DNA of 61,629 nucleotides from assembly GCA_021325365.1 (NCBI GenBank), contig JAJPHF010000145.1:1-61629 (forward strand), in the 5' to 3' direction. Shown here one piece after another: positions 41,307 to 50,127 of this stretch. A program made the position numbers and the translations under genes. This DNA comes from Pseudomonadota bacterium. Its GTDB lineage: Bacteria; Chloroflexota; UBA6077; JAJPHF01. The notes below the pieces were generated by a model. It ran no database searches, was not told where the DNA came from, and saw only the letters and a program-made list of their open reading frames with translations. Every line of letters begins with the position of its first letter. Position 1 is the first letter of the stretch.

Positions 41307-42584
41307 CTAGCTCCCCGCCGCAGGCGCCTGGGGAGTAGGTGTCTCGCCTTGCAGGATCTGGAAGGCGGCTGCGAGCTGCGGGTCCTGTGCCGTGATCTCA
41401 TCCAGCGACAGGTCGGCTTCCCGGTCGGGCGTCAGCGGCAGCACGTCGGGTGACATGTCGATCGCCACGTCGGGCGTGATCCCGTTGTCGCGAATCATCC
41501 GCCCGTCCGGCGTTAGCCAGTAAGCGAAGCCCAGCAGCAGCGACGAGCCGTCCCGCAGCTCCCAGCTCGAAAGCACGGTGCCGGTGCCGAAGGTGGTCGC
41601 GCCCACGATCGGTGCCCGCTTGTAGTCCTGAATGGCGCCGGCGAACACTTCGGCCGAGCTAGCCGAGCCGTGATTGACGAGCACGACTAGCGGCACGTCG
41701 GTCGCCGCCCCGCCCGCCTTGACCGGGAATGGCTTTCGGTTGCCGTCGCGGTCCTGTTCGAGCAGGACGTTGCCCTCGCCAAGGAACTGGCTGGTCACGT
41801 CCACGGCCTGGTCCAGCAGGCCGCCCGGGTTGTTCCGCACATCCATGATGATGCCGCGCAGGCCCTGCGGCCGCGCCTCCTCGATCGCCTGGCGGATGGC
41901 GCTGGCTCCGCCCTGTGCGAACTGGCTCAAGCGTAGGTGCAGAATGCCCTGGTCCTCGAAGTAGCGCGAGGTCACGCTGCGGAGCTGGATCTGCTCGCGC
42001 GTGATCGTCAGGTCGGTTGGCGTGTCCTCGCCCTGGTGCTGAATGCTCAGCCGTACGGGCTGCCCCGTTGGCCCGCGTACCTTCAGGATGAGCTGCTCCA
42101 GCGGCATCTTGGCGGTGTCCTCACCGTCCACCGCCAAGATCACGTCGCCGGGCCGAATACCCGCGCGCTGGGCCGGCGAGCCGTCCATCGGCGCCACAAT
42201 CACCGGCCGATCGCCCTGTGTCGAGATCTCCGCGCCGATACCCCCGAAGTGGCCTTGCAGGCTGGCCTGCTGGAAGTCGCGCTCGGTCTTCGTCAGAAAT
42301 TGGGTGTGGCTTCGGTCGCCCAGCGTATCGAGCATCGCGCGGATGGCAGCATACGCCATCTCCTGCGGCTTGACCGCCGACTTGTCGACGTAGTGCTGCT
42401 CGACGAGCTGGTACGCCTCGCTGACCAGCGCCATATCGGACCGGCCGGCGCTCGGCTCGAGCACGCGGCGCACCGGCTCAGCCGTCAGCACGCCCAGCAA
42501 GTACGCGGCGATGATGGCCAGCGCCATGCTGCGCACCACGCGGCCGGGTGTGAGGTTGCTGGGGGAGCTTGAGGGCGATCGCAT
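41307..42584 (-). CDS. S41-family (CtpA-like) peptidase lacking the catalytic lysine
   Basis: 425 residues from ATG 42582-42584. There is an N-terminal membrane segment (MALAIIAAYLLGVLTA), a PDZ domain (about 110-200), then the S41 core with 'RGIIMDVRNNPGGLLDQAVD' and NHGSASSAEVFAGAI. Ser309 matches the nucleophile of carboxyl-terminal processing proteases. The partner lysine, 25 residues later in TTFGKGxVQ, is replaced: the segment reads TTFGTGTVLSSW (Thr334). Activity by the usual Ser-Lys dyad is therefore doubtful. Stop and start of the neighbouring small membrane protein are three bases apart, so the two are co-translated. Confidence 0.86.
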   Translation of the reverse strand: MRSPSSSPSNLTPGRVVRSMALAIIAAYLLGVLTAEPVRRVLEPSAGRSDMALVSEAYQLVEQHYVDKSAVKPQEMAYAAIRAMLDTLGDRSHTQFLTKTERDFQQASLQGHFGGIGAEISTQGDRPVIVAPMDGSPAQRAGIRPGDVILAVDGEDTAKMPLEQLILKVRGPTGQPVRLSIQHQGEDTPTDLTITREQIQLRSVTSRYFEDQGILHLRLSQFAQGGASAIRQAIEEARPQGLRGIIMDVRNNPGGLLDQAVDVTSQFLGEGNVLLEQDRDGNRKPFPVKAGGAATDVPLVVLVNHGSASSAEVFAGAIQDYKRAPIVGATTFGTGTVLSSWELRDGSSLLLGFAYWLTPDGRMIRDNGITPDVAIDMSPDVLPLTPDREADLSLDEITAQDPQLAAAFQILQGETPTPQAPAAGS

Positions 42585-42587
42585 CCA

Positions 42588-42836
42588 CTACTCCGTCGGC
42601 GGCTCGGGAGCGGTGGCGCTCGCGTCGGCGTCCGGTCCAGCCTCCGCCGTCGCCAGGCGCGGCTGTGGCGTGGCGAGCGCTCCCGCGAAGGCCGCGCCCG
42701 TGCACAGCCCCATGCTCGCCACGACGATGGCCCAGCCCTCGGTGTGCAGCGCCAAGTCCATGCCGAAGCCCAGCAACGCCCCTAGCAGCCCGACGAGTAG
42801 CGTGATGCCCCAGGTGCGCCCGGTGATTCGTAGCAT
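42588..42836 (-). CDS. Small two-helix membrane protein
   Basis: 82 residues from ATG 42834-42836, with GAGGG upstream. Two hydrophobic helices, GITLLVGLLGALLGFGMDLA and 'AIVVASMGLCTGAAFAGALA', are followed by an acidic Ala/Pro/Glu tail that should face the cytoplasm or remain free. No family is recognised. It is the first gene of an operon with the S41 peptidase, whose start lies three bases after this stop, so a membrane partner or regulator of that peptidase is likely. Confidence 0.65.
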   Translation of the reverse strand: MLRITGRTWGITLLVGLLGALLGFGMDLALHTEGWAIVVASMGLCTGAAFAGALATPQPRLATAEAGPDADASATAPEPPTE

Positions 42837-42999
42837 ATTAGCCCTCGGTAGTCAGCCGTCATTCCGTTGCGATCGAGCGCCAGCCCTGAGCCGCAGAGGG
42901 TGTCGGAGCCCGCCGCCTCCACAGATTACTTTACTCTATCGGTTCCGCCAGTCGGCGGTCGCCAATTATGTGCGACTGGCGCCAGCAGGCGGCTGTGCT

Positions 43000-44076
43000 C
43001 TACTGGCTGACCGCTGGCAGCGGCAGGAAGTAGAAGACGATCGCCAGCATGAGATAGAGCGCGAGGAGCTGGACTCCTTCCAGCCAGTTCGTCTCCCCGT
43101 CGATGCTGACGATAGCGAAGACGAACGTCGCGACCGCCACCGCGACGATCTCCAGCGGGTGGAACACTAGCGTGAGCCAATGGCCGCCGATCAGGCCGAG
43201 CAGCACGAGCAGCGGCCCGACCAGCAGGGCGATCTGTGTGGACGAGCCGGCGGCGATGGCCAGCGCCGTCTCCATCTTGTTCTTCGCGGCCAGTTGGACG
43301 GCGCTGAAGTGCTCGGCGATGTTGCCCACGATCGGCACCACGATCAGGCCGACGAAGAACTGCGACAGCCCGAGCGCGTGGGTAGCCGCCTCGACCGTGG
43401 CGACCAGCGTCTCGGCCAGGACCACCGTGCCGACCGTGGCCGCCACCAGCACCAGCAGCGCCACCTGCCGCGACCAGGGTGCGCGCTCCTCCTCGTCCAC
43501 GTGGGTGCCAATCTCTTCGTCCAGGTCGATGTGGCCCGCTGGGGTGAGGCTATAGGCCACGTAGGCCGCGTAGACGACGAGCAGCAGCACGGCGACTGCG
43601 GCGCTAACCTCCTCGACGGCTACCTCGCTGGGCGCTACGGCCGCGAAGGTCGCCGGCAGCACCAGCGAGGCGACGGCGATCAACATCATCGTCGAGTTGC
43701 GGCTGGCCTCGCGCGCGTCGAAGCGTTGCGTGCCGTGCCGCAGCCCGCCGACGAGAACACCCGTGCCCAGCACGAACAGCGAGTTGCCGATGATCGAGCC
43801 GGTGATCGACGCCTTCACGAGTGGCAACAGTCCCTCGCGTAGCGCCAGGCCGGCGATGATCAGCTCGGCCGCGTTGCCGAACGTTGCGTTCAGCAGCCCC
43901 CCGAATTTCGGGCCGATGTGGTGCGCCAGGTCCTCGGTCGCGCGGCCGATCAGGCCGGCCATGGGGATGATGCCGGCGGCGGAGAGCGCGAAGACGACGA
44001 GCGGTGGCGCGCCGAGCAGCCGCGCCACTAGGGACGCGCCGCCCACCGCCAGTAGCACCCACATCCACGGCGCCAT
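43000..44076 (-). CDS. CaxA-type Ca2+(cation)/H+ antiporter
   Basis: 358 residues from ATG 44074-44076, with GGAGGGGTG directly upstream. Around eleven membrane helices contain the two alpha-repeat motifs, [13 protein letters not shown] and [13 protein letters not shown], with the glutamates that carry Ca2+ and protons. An acidic loop, '[19 protein letters not shown]', separates the halves, as in CAX proteins. It exports Ca2+ or another divalent ion using the proton gradient. It is separate from the metal block at 24.6-28 kb. The gene is monocistronic. Confidence 0.9.
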   Translation of the reverse strand: MAPWMWVLLAVGGASLVARLLGAPPLVVFALSAAGIIPMAGLIGRATEDLAHHIGPKFGGLLNATFGNAAELIIAGLALREGLLPLVKASITGSIIGNSLFVLGTGVLVGGLRHGTQRFDAREASRNSTMMLIAVASLVLPATFAAVAPSEVAVEEVSAAVAVLLLVVYAAYVAYSLTPAGHIDLDEEIGTHVDEEERAPWSRQVALLVLVAATVGTVVLAETLVATVEAATHALGLSQFFVGLIVVPIVGNIAEHFSAVQLAAKNKMETALAIAAGSSTQIALLVGPLLVLLGLIGGHWLTLVFHPLEIVAVAVATFVFAIVSIDGETNWLEGVQLLALYLMLAIVFYFLPLPAVSQ

Positions 44077-44231
44077 CACCCCTCCGCTCCCCGAGTGAGT
44101 ATAGTGGCTGTGTGGCTCCTCCGCGCTCCCCTGTTACAACAGCCGTCGCCCGTTGTCGGTGCGAGTACGGGGGCGTCAGCTCGAGGGCCGGCACAGGGTA
44201 TGATGGACTTGAACTCCGCGCGCTGGAGAGC

Positions 44232-44897
44232 ATGATGACCGCCACCGCGACGAGCCCCGATGCGTTCGTGGCCGCGATGCGGGCTGAAGTGGAGGCCTAC
44301 TGCCGTACCCTGGACGACCACCTGCCCGCCTATAGCTACGTCCCGCTCGCCACCGATGACCAGCGGCTGCTCGTGCTGCAGAGCCGCTTGCACAATGAGA
44401 TTCGTGCTGCCGAGGTCTACGGGGGCTGGCTGCGCAGCCTTCCCGAGCTGGAGGTCAAGCGGCTCGCCGCTGAGAACGCCCACGAGGAGATGGGCCACGC
44501 CGCGCTGCTCATCCGCCAGCTCGAGGCGCGCGGCCGCGACCCGTTCGCCTACGCGCCGCCGCCCGCCCAGGTCGCGCTATTCAACACGCTGGAAGGGCTG
44601 ACGAGCACCGTCGAGCGGCTGGCCGCCTTCCCGCTCGCCGGCGAGGTGCTGGCCAGTTATCTCATCCGCAAGGCCCTCGACGCCCCGAGCGTGCCCGAGT
44701 GGATCAAGGAGCCCTATCGCCGCATCGGCGAGGAAGAGCAGGGCCACGGCGACTACCCACTGGTGCTGCTCGCGCGCTACGCTACCACGCCTGAGGCCCA
44801 GGCGCTCGTGCGGCGCGGCGTCGCCATCGGCATCCGCCTGCGCGACCGCTACTTCGCCGAGCTAGACGAGATGGTGTTCGAGGGCCGGCGGTGGTAG
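44232..44897 (+). CDS. Ferritin-like di-iron domain protein
   Basis: 221 residues from ATG 44232 after GGAGAGC (a second ATG follows at once). A four-helix bundle pattern is visible with di-iron ligands: LHNEIRAAEVYGGWL (Glu), ENAHEEMGHAALL (Glu-x-x-His) and IGEEEQGHGDYPL (Glu, His), as in PaaA/PaaC-like and ferritin-like superfamily oxidases. It could be an oxygen-using enzyme or an iron-binding structural protein. A TATGAT box at 44199-44204 gives a short leader. The last codons overlap the start of the endonuclease III gene. Confidence 0.78.
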   Translation: MMTATATSPDAFVAAMRAEVEAYCRTLDDHLPAYSYVPLATDDQRLLVLQSRLHNEIRAAEVYGGWLRSLPELEVKRLAAENAHEEMGHAALLIRQLEARGRDPFAYAPPPAQVALFNTLEGLTSTVERLAAFPLAGEVLASYLIRKALDAPSVPEWIKEPYRRIGEEEQGHGDYPLVLLARYATTPEAQALVRRGVAIGIRLRDRYFAELDEMVFEGRRW

Positions 44898-45625
44898 CCC
44901 GGCGGGCGCCCGCCGCGGCGGCGAGTCCCCGAGCGCGCCCTGCCGCGCCCAAGCCATCCGCTGCCCTGCGCCGCCGCGCCCTCGCCATCAACACTCTTCT
45001 GACCGAGTGCTACGACACGCCCACCCACCCTGAGAGCCGTATCGACCCGCTCAGCGAGCTGATCGCCGTCGTGCTCTCCCAGCACACCTCGGACGTCAAC
45101 TCCGAGCGCGCCTTCGAGAGTCTGCGCGCCCGCTTCGCCGACTGGGAGAGCGTGCGCCAGGCGCCCACGGCCGCGGTGGCCGACGCGATTCGCAGTGGCG
45201 GCCTGGCCGTCATCAAGGCCGCGCGCATCCAGCGCATCCTCACTCAGGTCCTGGAAGCGCGCGGCGAGTTGAGCCTCGACTTCCTGGACGCCCTCTCGCT
45301 GGACGAGGCGCGGGCGTTTCTGCGCGGCCTGGACGGGGTCGGGCCCAAGTCGGCCGCGTGTGTGCTGCTGTTCAGCCTCGACAAGCCCGCCATGCCCGTC
45401 GATACCCACGTCCACCGCGTCGCCGGCCGGCTGGGCCTGATCCCGCCGGGCACCTCGGCCGAGGCCGCCCACGAGCAGCTCGAGCGCCTCGTGCCGCCCG
45501 AGGAGGTCTACCGCTTCCACGTCAACCTGATCTGGCACGGCCGCCGCATCTGCAAGGCGCCGCGCCCTCGCTGCGCCCTCTGCCCAGTAAACGCCCTCTG
45601 CCCCTACCCCTCCAAAACGCTGTAG
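44891..45625 (+). CDS. nth: Endonuclease III (HhH-GPD DNA glycosylase/AP lyase)
   Basis: 244 residues from GTG 44891, which overlaps the preceding stop by seven bases. An Arg/Ala-rich N-terminal 25 residues is extra to the E. coli protein. The helix-hairpin-helix holds catalytic Lys153 (LDGVGPKSA) and the GPD aspartate Asp171 (MPVDTHVHR). The C-terminus has C-x6-C-x2-C-x5-C for a [4Fe-4S] cluster. It removes oxidised pyrimidines and nicks abasic DNA. The stop codon lies inside the left arm of a hairpin. Confidence 0.92.
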   Translation: MVARRAPAAAASPRARPAAPKPSAALRRRALAINTLLTECYDTPTHPESRIDPLSELIAVVLSQHTSDVNSERAFESLRARFADWESVRQAPTAAVADAIRSGGLAVIKAARIQRILTQVLEARGELSLDFLDALSLDEARAFLRGLDGVGPKSAACVLLFSLDKPAMPVDTHVHRVAGRLGLIPPGTSAEAAHEQLERLVPPEEVYRFHVNLIWHGRRICKAPRPRCALCPVNALCPYPSKTL

Positions 45626-45652
45626 GCCCGCCGGCAAACCGGCGGGCCTACA
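45621..45652 (+). terminator. Hairpin overlapping the nth stop codon
   Basis: 14-base perfect arms (TGTAGGCCCGCCGG and CCGGCGGGCCTACA) with loop CAAA. The nth stop TAG (45623-45625) is inside the left arm. No U-tract follows. It may terminate both convergent genes. Confidence 0.65.
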
Positions 45653-45671
45653 AGTGCGTACGGTCCCGGAT

Positions 45672-46337
45672 TTACTGGCGTTCGGGGCTGCCACCCGGCG
45701 CCGACGGGGCAGGGGCGGGACGGTCGCCGCCGTCCGGCCGCGGACCGGGCGCGTTGTTGGGACGCGGGCGTGGCGCCGGTGGGCTCTCCACTTGCCCGCA
45801 GGTGATGCCAGTGCTCGGCAGCGCGTAGCCCGCGTGGACGTTCACCCACCAAGTATCCGGATTGATCGCCCCGGGCACGCTGCTCACGGACCGCGCCACC
45901 CCATTATCGTCAGCCACCAGCCGCTCCAGCGGGAACAGGATGTTGCCGGTGCAGGAGCCGTTGTGGATGTGGTTCACGTGCTCGCTCCCCGGCGGCAGAC
46001 CGTACACGGTCACGATGACCGCCGTCTGATTGGGGCCCGTCTGCCGCATCAACACGTCGCCACGGATGAACGGGAACTCCGTGCTCGTCAGCCGCGCGCG
46101 AGCAACGGGAGGGCGGGCCGCTGGCGCGCTCTGCATGCCGCCGTCCTCTCCACGGTCGCCCCCGCGATCTCCTCCACGGTCACCGCCCGTGCCTTGCGCC
46201 AGGATCGCCGCCGGTGCGTCTGTCGCGGTGCCTTCCGCCAGGGCCGCGGGCGCCCCGACCATTGTCACCGTTAGTCCGAGCGCCGTCAGTAGGGAAAGCG
46301 CCGGCCTCATCCCCCGCCTCCTCATGGGTGTTTTCAT
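45672..46337 (-). CDS. Secreted CHRD/superoxide-dismutase-like fold protein
   Basis: 221 residues from ATG 46335-46337, starting MKTPMRRRGMRPALSLLTAL, a classic Sec signal ending APAALA. A GGDRGGDRGGDRGEDGG repeat follows. The central 110 residues hold 'AVIVTVYGLPPGSEHVNHIH', then NGSCTGN and WWVNVHAGYALPS, the His pattern of CHRD and Cu/Zn-SOD-like beta barrels, although a full copper set is not evident. The C-terminal 45 residues are Pro/Gly/Arg-rich. It is exported; the biological role is unknown. Confidence 0.72.
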   Translation of the reverse strand: MKTPMRRRGMRPALSLLTALGLTVTMVGAPAALAEGTATDAPAAILAQGTGGDRGGDRGGDRGEDGGMQSAPAARPPVARARLTSTEFPFIRGDVLMRQTGPNQTAVIVTVYGLPPGSEHVNHIHNGSCTGNILFPLERLVADDNGVARSVSSVPGAINPDTWWVNVHAGYALPSTGITCGQVESPPAPRPRPNNAPGPRPDGGDRPAPAPSAPGGSPERQ

Positions 46338-46531
46338 GCTCGCCTGCTGTGCAACGAGGTGCAACGCCCTAGGGTCAGGAGTGCCTGGTGAGCTTGCTGC
46401 CATCATAGCGGGCGCTTCCGGGGGCGTCAATCGTCTGATATCGGTGTCGTGCTGAGGCGCCGCGCAATAGCTTGTGCCCGGCGGGTGGTGCGCGGCATCC
46501 TGAAGCAGCGACGTCGCCTGGGAGGCCAGCT

Positions 46532-47131
46532 ATGCCGCCGCAGGGTCACCGGGCAGCAGATGGCCCGCGGGTGCGAGTGGCGGAGGACGAGGGCCAGCGC
46601 GCCCTCCTGGTCGACGGCGTGGTGCAATCCGTCGCCGTCGACGGCCCCCACCTGGGCCCTGGCTACTGGCCGAGCATGCTGCCCGACGTGCGGCCCCGGC
46701 GCGCGCTACTGCTCGGGCTGGGCGGCGGCACCATCGCCCATCTGCTCGTGCGCCGCTTCGGGCCCGTGCCCATGATCGGCGTCGACGCCGATCCGGAAGT
46801 GCTGGCGCTAGCCCGCGCCGAGTTCGGCCTCGATCTGCCCTCGCTCACCGTCGTGGAGGGCGACGCACTAGCGTACGTCGCCGCCTGCGCCGAGCGCTTC
46901 GACTATGTGTGCGTCGACCTCTACCGCGGCGCCGAGCTAGAGCGCGGCGTACTGGCTCGCCCGGTCCTGCGCGGCATCAAGCGGCTCCTCGCGCCGGGCG
47001 GGCTGGCCGTCTTCAACCTGTTCCGTGACCGGCGTACCGCGCGCCGCCTGCACCGCCTGCAGCAAGTCTTCACCTGGGCCGAGGCCGAAATCATCAGCAA
47101 GAACGTCGTCGTCCGCTGTCCTGCTCGCTAG
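46532..47131 (+). CDS. SAM-dependent methyltransferase-fold protein, spermidine-synthase-like
   Basis: 199 residues from ATG 46532, with GGGAGG upstream. The Rossmann SAM motifs are ALLLGLGGGTIAHLLVRRFG (motif I), IGVDADPEVLALAR (motif II) and VVEGDALAYVAAC (motif III), followed by FDYVCVDLYRG. This matches the 'fused/short spermidine synthase' group often found alone in bacteria. It may bind decarboxylated SAM or SAM. The characteristic aspartate pair of polyamine synthases is not clear, so a methyltransferase role is equally possible. Confidence 0.78.
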   Translation: MPPQGHRAADGPRVRVAEDEGQRALLVDGVVQSVAVDGPHLGPGYWPSMLPDVRPRRALLLGLGGGTIAHLLVRRFGPVPMIGVDADPEVLALARAEFGLDLPSLTVVEGDALAYVAACAERFDYVCVDLYRGAELERGVLARPVLRGIKRLLAPGGLAVFNLFRDRRTARRLHRLQQVFTWAEAEIISKNVVVRCPAR

Positions 47132-47376
47132 CCCTCCGCCCGGGGCCCCACCGGCGCGTCGCCCCAGCAGGCAGCCCCGCTGGCCTGGCGGAGTCCTTCA
47201 GACGCGGCCTCCACGCAGCATCGGGGGCCGTTCGGGCGCTCTCCTGTAACCCAGTTCACGACAGTACTGTAAGTCGCGTTACTGTGACGACCGAGAGGCG
47301 GTGGCACACTACTTGTATAGAAGATCACGGCGATCCTCGAGTCAGAAGATCGCGGCACCCCTGGAGGAGGACGACG

Positions 47377-47556
47377 ATGCAGAACGCGAAAAGCTTCGAT
47401 GGCGACCTGAAGATGTTCCGTGATAGCGAGCGTCCCGTGAACTTCGCGTGCTTGCGCTTCCTGCGCTGGCTCGCCGAGCAAGGCCGCCTGGAGCACGCTG
47501 TTGCCGGCCCGTCGTCGGGCCCGTTTGCTGAAGAGCCGCTGGCAACCGCGGCCTGA
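47377..47556 (+). CDS. Small conserved-looking protein, function unknown
   Basis: 59 residues from ATG 47377, with a strong GGAGGAGG upstream. The sequence is compact and non-random: MFRDSERPVNFACLRFLRWL then AEQGRLEHAVAG, suggesting one helix with an Arg/aromatic face, and an acidic/Ala-rich tail. I recall similar short proteins with a 'FRD-ERPV-F--LRFLRWL-E-GRLEH' pattern in Chloroflexota genomes, but cannot verify this here. The upstream 245 bases contain TACTGTR direct repeats (47264-47286 region) and a TATAGA box that could be its promoter and operator. Confidence 0.7.
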   Translation: MQNAKSFDGDLKMFRDSERPVNFACLRFLRWLAEQGRLEHAVAGPSSGPFAEEPLATAA

Positions 47557-47601
47557 GCGGCCGTCAGGCCCCGTGAGAGCCCCTCGGGCGGAGCCGCCGT
47601 C

Positions 47602-48684
47602 TCAGCGATAGAGCTGGTCGACGTAACCGCTGCTCTCCAGCCGCTGCAGGGCGGTTTGGTCGACGAGGTCGCTCGTCTTGATCGGGCGCGTGTGGAAGCG
47701 TGTCTCGGCCGCGAAGTCCACGGCGCGCTGGAGCCCGTCGACCGAGAGATATGGCACGCGCTCGAGCAGACGATTGCCGTAGACGTCGTACGCTTCATCC
47801 AGAGCGTCTGGATCCTCGATCTTCGTGTACTGTGCAAGTATCTGCTTCGCGGTATCCGGATCGGCTTTGGTCCGCTGGATGCTGGCGAGCAGCCCCTTCA
47901 GGAAGCGCTGCACGTAGTCCAAGCGCGCGGAGTAGATGCGCCGACTCATGATCATGGCGACGCCTGGCCAGGGCGGTCCTGCGCTCAGGTCGCCGAAATC
48001 CGTGAACCCCTCGGCCACTAGGGTCGCGCTCAGCGGAAGGGGGACCACGGTTGTCTGACCGTTGCCCAGCCGGAGGTTCTTTACGCGCTCAGCCTGGTTC
48101 GCTCCCATCCACCAGCCGGCCAGCTCCTTGTCTGGGTCGATGCCGATCCGCTGGAGCGCTTCCCGCGTCTGGAAATCGTTGAGCGTCCCCTGGGCGCTAA
48201 TTAACGCCGATTTGCCCCGCAAGTCGTCGGGCGACTGGATGTCGCTCGCCGCTAGCAGGCGTTGATCGAAGGCGTTGTGGGTGGCGCCAATTATCACGCC
48301 GTCCATGCCGCTGGCGATTATGGCGAGCAGCGTGGGGCTGGGCGTGCTGAGCACGACGTCGACCTCGCCGTTGGCCGCGGCGGTCAGCGCCATCTGGTCG
48401 CTCTGCATCGTCACCAGCTCGACGCCCAGGCCCTGTTCCCGGAAGAGGCCCGTATCGATTCCTACCCAGTAGGGCAGCAAGTGCGCGGCGACGGCGGCCG
48501 GCTGGGTCGCGGCTACCCGGAAGCGCATCGCGCCCGGCGTGGGAACAGGCGTGGCTGCGGCGGCCGCCGCGGCCGGCCCGGCGGTCGGGGCGACGCTCGG
48601 CGGCGCTGCGCCGCTACAACCTGCGGCCGCTGGCCACAGCAGCAGGATGACTAGCGCCCAGCCAAATCGCGTGCCACCCCACAT
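47602..48684 (-). CDS. ABC-type substrate-binding lipoprotein (NMT1-like)
   Basis: 360 residues from ATG 48682-48684, preceded by GGAGG. The signal WALVILLLWPAAAGCSG ends in a lipobox, followed by an Ala/Pro linker. The binding-protein fold shows 'LLPYWVGIDTGLFREQGLGV', 'AAANGEVDVVLSTPSPTLL', DLRGKSALISAQGTLNDFQT and the usual C-terminal 'TAKQILAQYTKIEDPDALDE'. The last motif also occurs in the protein at 33084-34127, so they are paralogues. It has no permease or ATPase neighbour. It is divergent from a gene of unknown function. The ligand is unknown. Confidence 0.86.
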   Translation of the reverse strand: MWGGTRFGWALVILLLWPAAAGCSGAAPPSVAPTAGPAAAAAAATPVPTPGAMRFRVAATQPAAVAAHLLPYWVGIDTGLFREQGLGVELVTMQSDQMALTAAANGEVDVVLSTPSPTLLAIIASGMDGVIIGATHNAFDQRLLAASDIQSPDDLRGKSALISAQGTLNDFQTREALQRIGIDPDKELAGWWMGANQAERVKNLRLGNGQTTVVPLPLSATLVAEGFTDFGDLSAGPPWPGVAMIMSRRIYSARLDYVQRFLKGLLASIQRTKADPDTAKQILAQYTKIEDPDALDEAYDVYGNRLLERVPYLSVDGLQRAVDFAAETRFHTRPIKTSDLVDQTALQRLESSGYVDQLYR

Positions 48685-48826
48685 GTGTCCTCCGCTCCCG
48701 CTTGTGACTGCCCGCGCCGGCCAGCCGAGCCCCGGCCGCCGCGTGCAGGCAGCGCGCCAAAGGTACACCGCTGTCCGCGAGAGTGTCAAGAATTGCCCGG
48801 CTGCTGCTGGGGTGCGCGCCGCGACC

Positions 48827-48832
48827 TATAAT
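48827..48832 (+). promoter_or_regulatory. -10 box giving a leaderless start
   Basis: Perfect TATAAT whose start point would fall at about 48839, the A of the ATG. No -35 at 17 bases. The mRNA is probably leaderless; no ribosome site is present. Confidence 0.6.
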
Positions 48833-48838
48833 GAAACC

Positions 48839-49588
48839 ATGGACCTCACCTTCGAGCTAGGCGACGCCGCGACCCCACGGGGACATGCGCTGGTGTACTT
48901 CCACGCGCCAGACGGCCGCCTGCTCGCCACCTACGTCATCGTGCCGCCTATCGCGATCGAGCTCGGCAAATACCTGCCCTCGATGTTTACGGCACAGATG
49001 CCGGGCCTGGCGTTGCCGCAGAATACCGCTATGCCCTTGCCGCCGCTGCCCGAGCCGTGCGAGAGCCGCGCTACCCTGGAGCGGCTGGCCCGGCTGCGCG
49101 ACGACGATCTCGTGGACGCGGGCCGGGTCGCCGGCACTGGCCCCGAACAGCTCCTGTTCGCGGCCACCGAGGCCGCCCAGGCCTACGCCGATCGCTATCA
49201 GACCTACCTCGAAAGCGCCCCCCCCATCTTGGAGGAGCCGCCATCGCTGCCCGAGCTGGACGCCGACGACCTACTACTGAGCCTGCTGAGCGACCGCGAC
49301 CGTCTAGGTGACCTGGCGCGTCGCACCGGCCAGCTTCGCTACGCTGTCGAAGGCGGGGACCAGGCGGGCATTGCCGAAGCCGTCCAGGCCATGGAGCGCG
49401 TTGGGCGTCACCTGGCAGCCAAGTATCGCGTTGACGAGCTGATCGTCGCGGCACGCTGCCCCGGGCCGCGCGGCCAGCGCCTGGCCGATCTCTACTTGCA
49501 GCGCGCCTACAAGCTCGCGGCCGAAGAGTTTGACGCCATCGCCGCGCTCGACGCCGCCATCGCCGCGGCTCAGGCCGAGGATGCTTGA
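48839..49588 (+). CDS. Hypothetical protein, largely helical
   Basis: 249 residues from ATG 48839, directly after a TATAAT box, so translation would start at the 5' end of the message. The first 60 residues are beta-like (ALVYFHAPDGRLLATYVIVP) and carry 'GKYLPSMFTAQMPG'. The rest is Leu/Ala/Asp-rich and helical with 'DADDLLLSLLSDRDRLGDLA' and 'YKLAAEEFDAIAALDAAIAA', which could form a coiled coil. No family is recognised. The coherent codon use and lack of competing frames support a real gene. Confidence 0.72.
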   Translation: MDLTFELGDAATPRGHALVYFHAPDGRLLATYVIVPPIAIELGKYLPSMFTAQMPGLALPQNTAMPLPPLPEPCESRATLERLARLRDDDLVDAGRVAGTGPEQLLFAATEAAQAYADRYQTYLESAPPILEEPPSLPELDADDLLLSLLSDRDRLGDLARRTGQLRYAVEGGDQAGIAEAVQAMERVGRHLAAKYRVDELIVAARCPGPRGQRLADLYLQRAYKLAAEEFDAIAALDAAIAAAQAEDA

Positions 49589-50127
49589 GTCCGCGCGGCG
49601 TGCTCTCCTACGACGGCTCCTCCGCCTGGGGACCCGGTTGCCCCAACGCATGCGTGGCGGGCCGGCTGAAGCCGCAGGGTAGGGCCGTAGCCGGGGCCGC
49701 GCCCGTGTCGGAAGCAGCGCGAGCACTACAAGCAGACCAGGTCGGCCAGCGCCTCCACCAGATCGGGTTCCAGGTAGAGGTTACCCCCGCAGGCGCGGCA
49801 GCGGGCCGGTGCGCGGACCGTCATCGGTCGTCACTGCGCGACGACGCCCAGAGATCCACAGAAGGGCAGGGTGGCTTGTCTACCAGGAGGTCCGGCCGCC
49901 CGTCAAATCGCGCGGCCCGAGTGGATGCCGGGCTGGGAGCGGCCCGCGTGGCCCCCTGGTCGCGGCTGCCTCACGCGCCGATGACGGTAGAGGGAAGCGC
50001 TAGGCAGCGGTGGATCGGCCACAGGTGACGCGATGTGCAAGCCCGGATTGGAGATCTCCGAGAGGGTTGCGCGCACGACATGCCGCCTCCCCCGCGACGA
50101 TCGCGCGCCGGCTGCCTGAGACTTTCG
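49589..50127. other. Gene-poor interval
   Basis: 539 bases between convergent genes. It contains the interrupted zinc-ribbon reading frame (49726-49824 and beyond). Otherwise I see no convincing gene or site. Confidence 0.6.
49726..49824 (-). pseudogene. Zinc-ribbon small protein interrupted by an in-frame TAG
   Basis: From ATG 49822-49824, 32 codons read MTVRAPARCRACGGNLYLEP, then DLVEALADLVCL, then TAG, then CSRCFRHG. The stop falls inside what would be the second CxxC knuckle of a two-knuckle zinc ribbon (C-L-stop-C). A CAG to TAG change would explain it. The frame after the stop continues for about 45 codons. It may be a decayed gene, a read-through product or a chance pattern. Confidence 0.45.
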
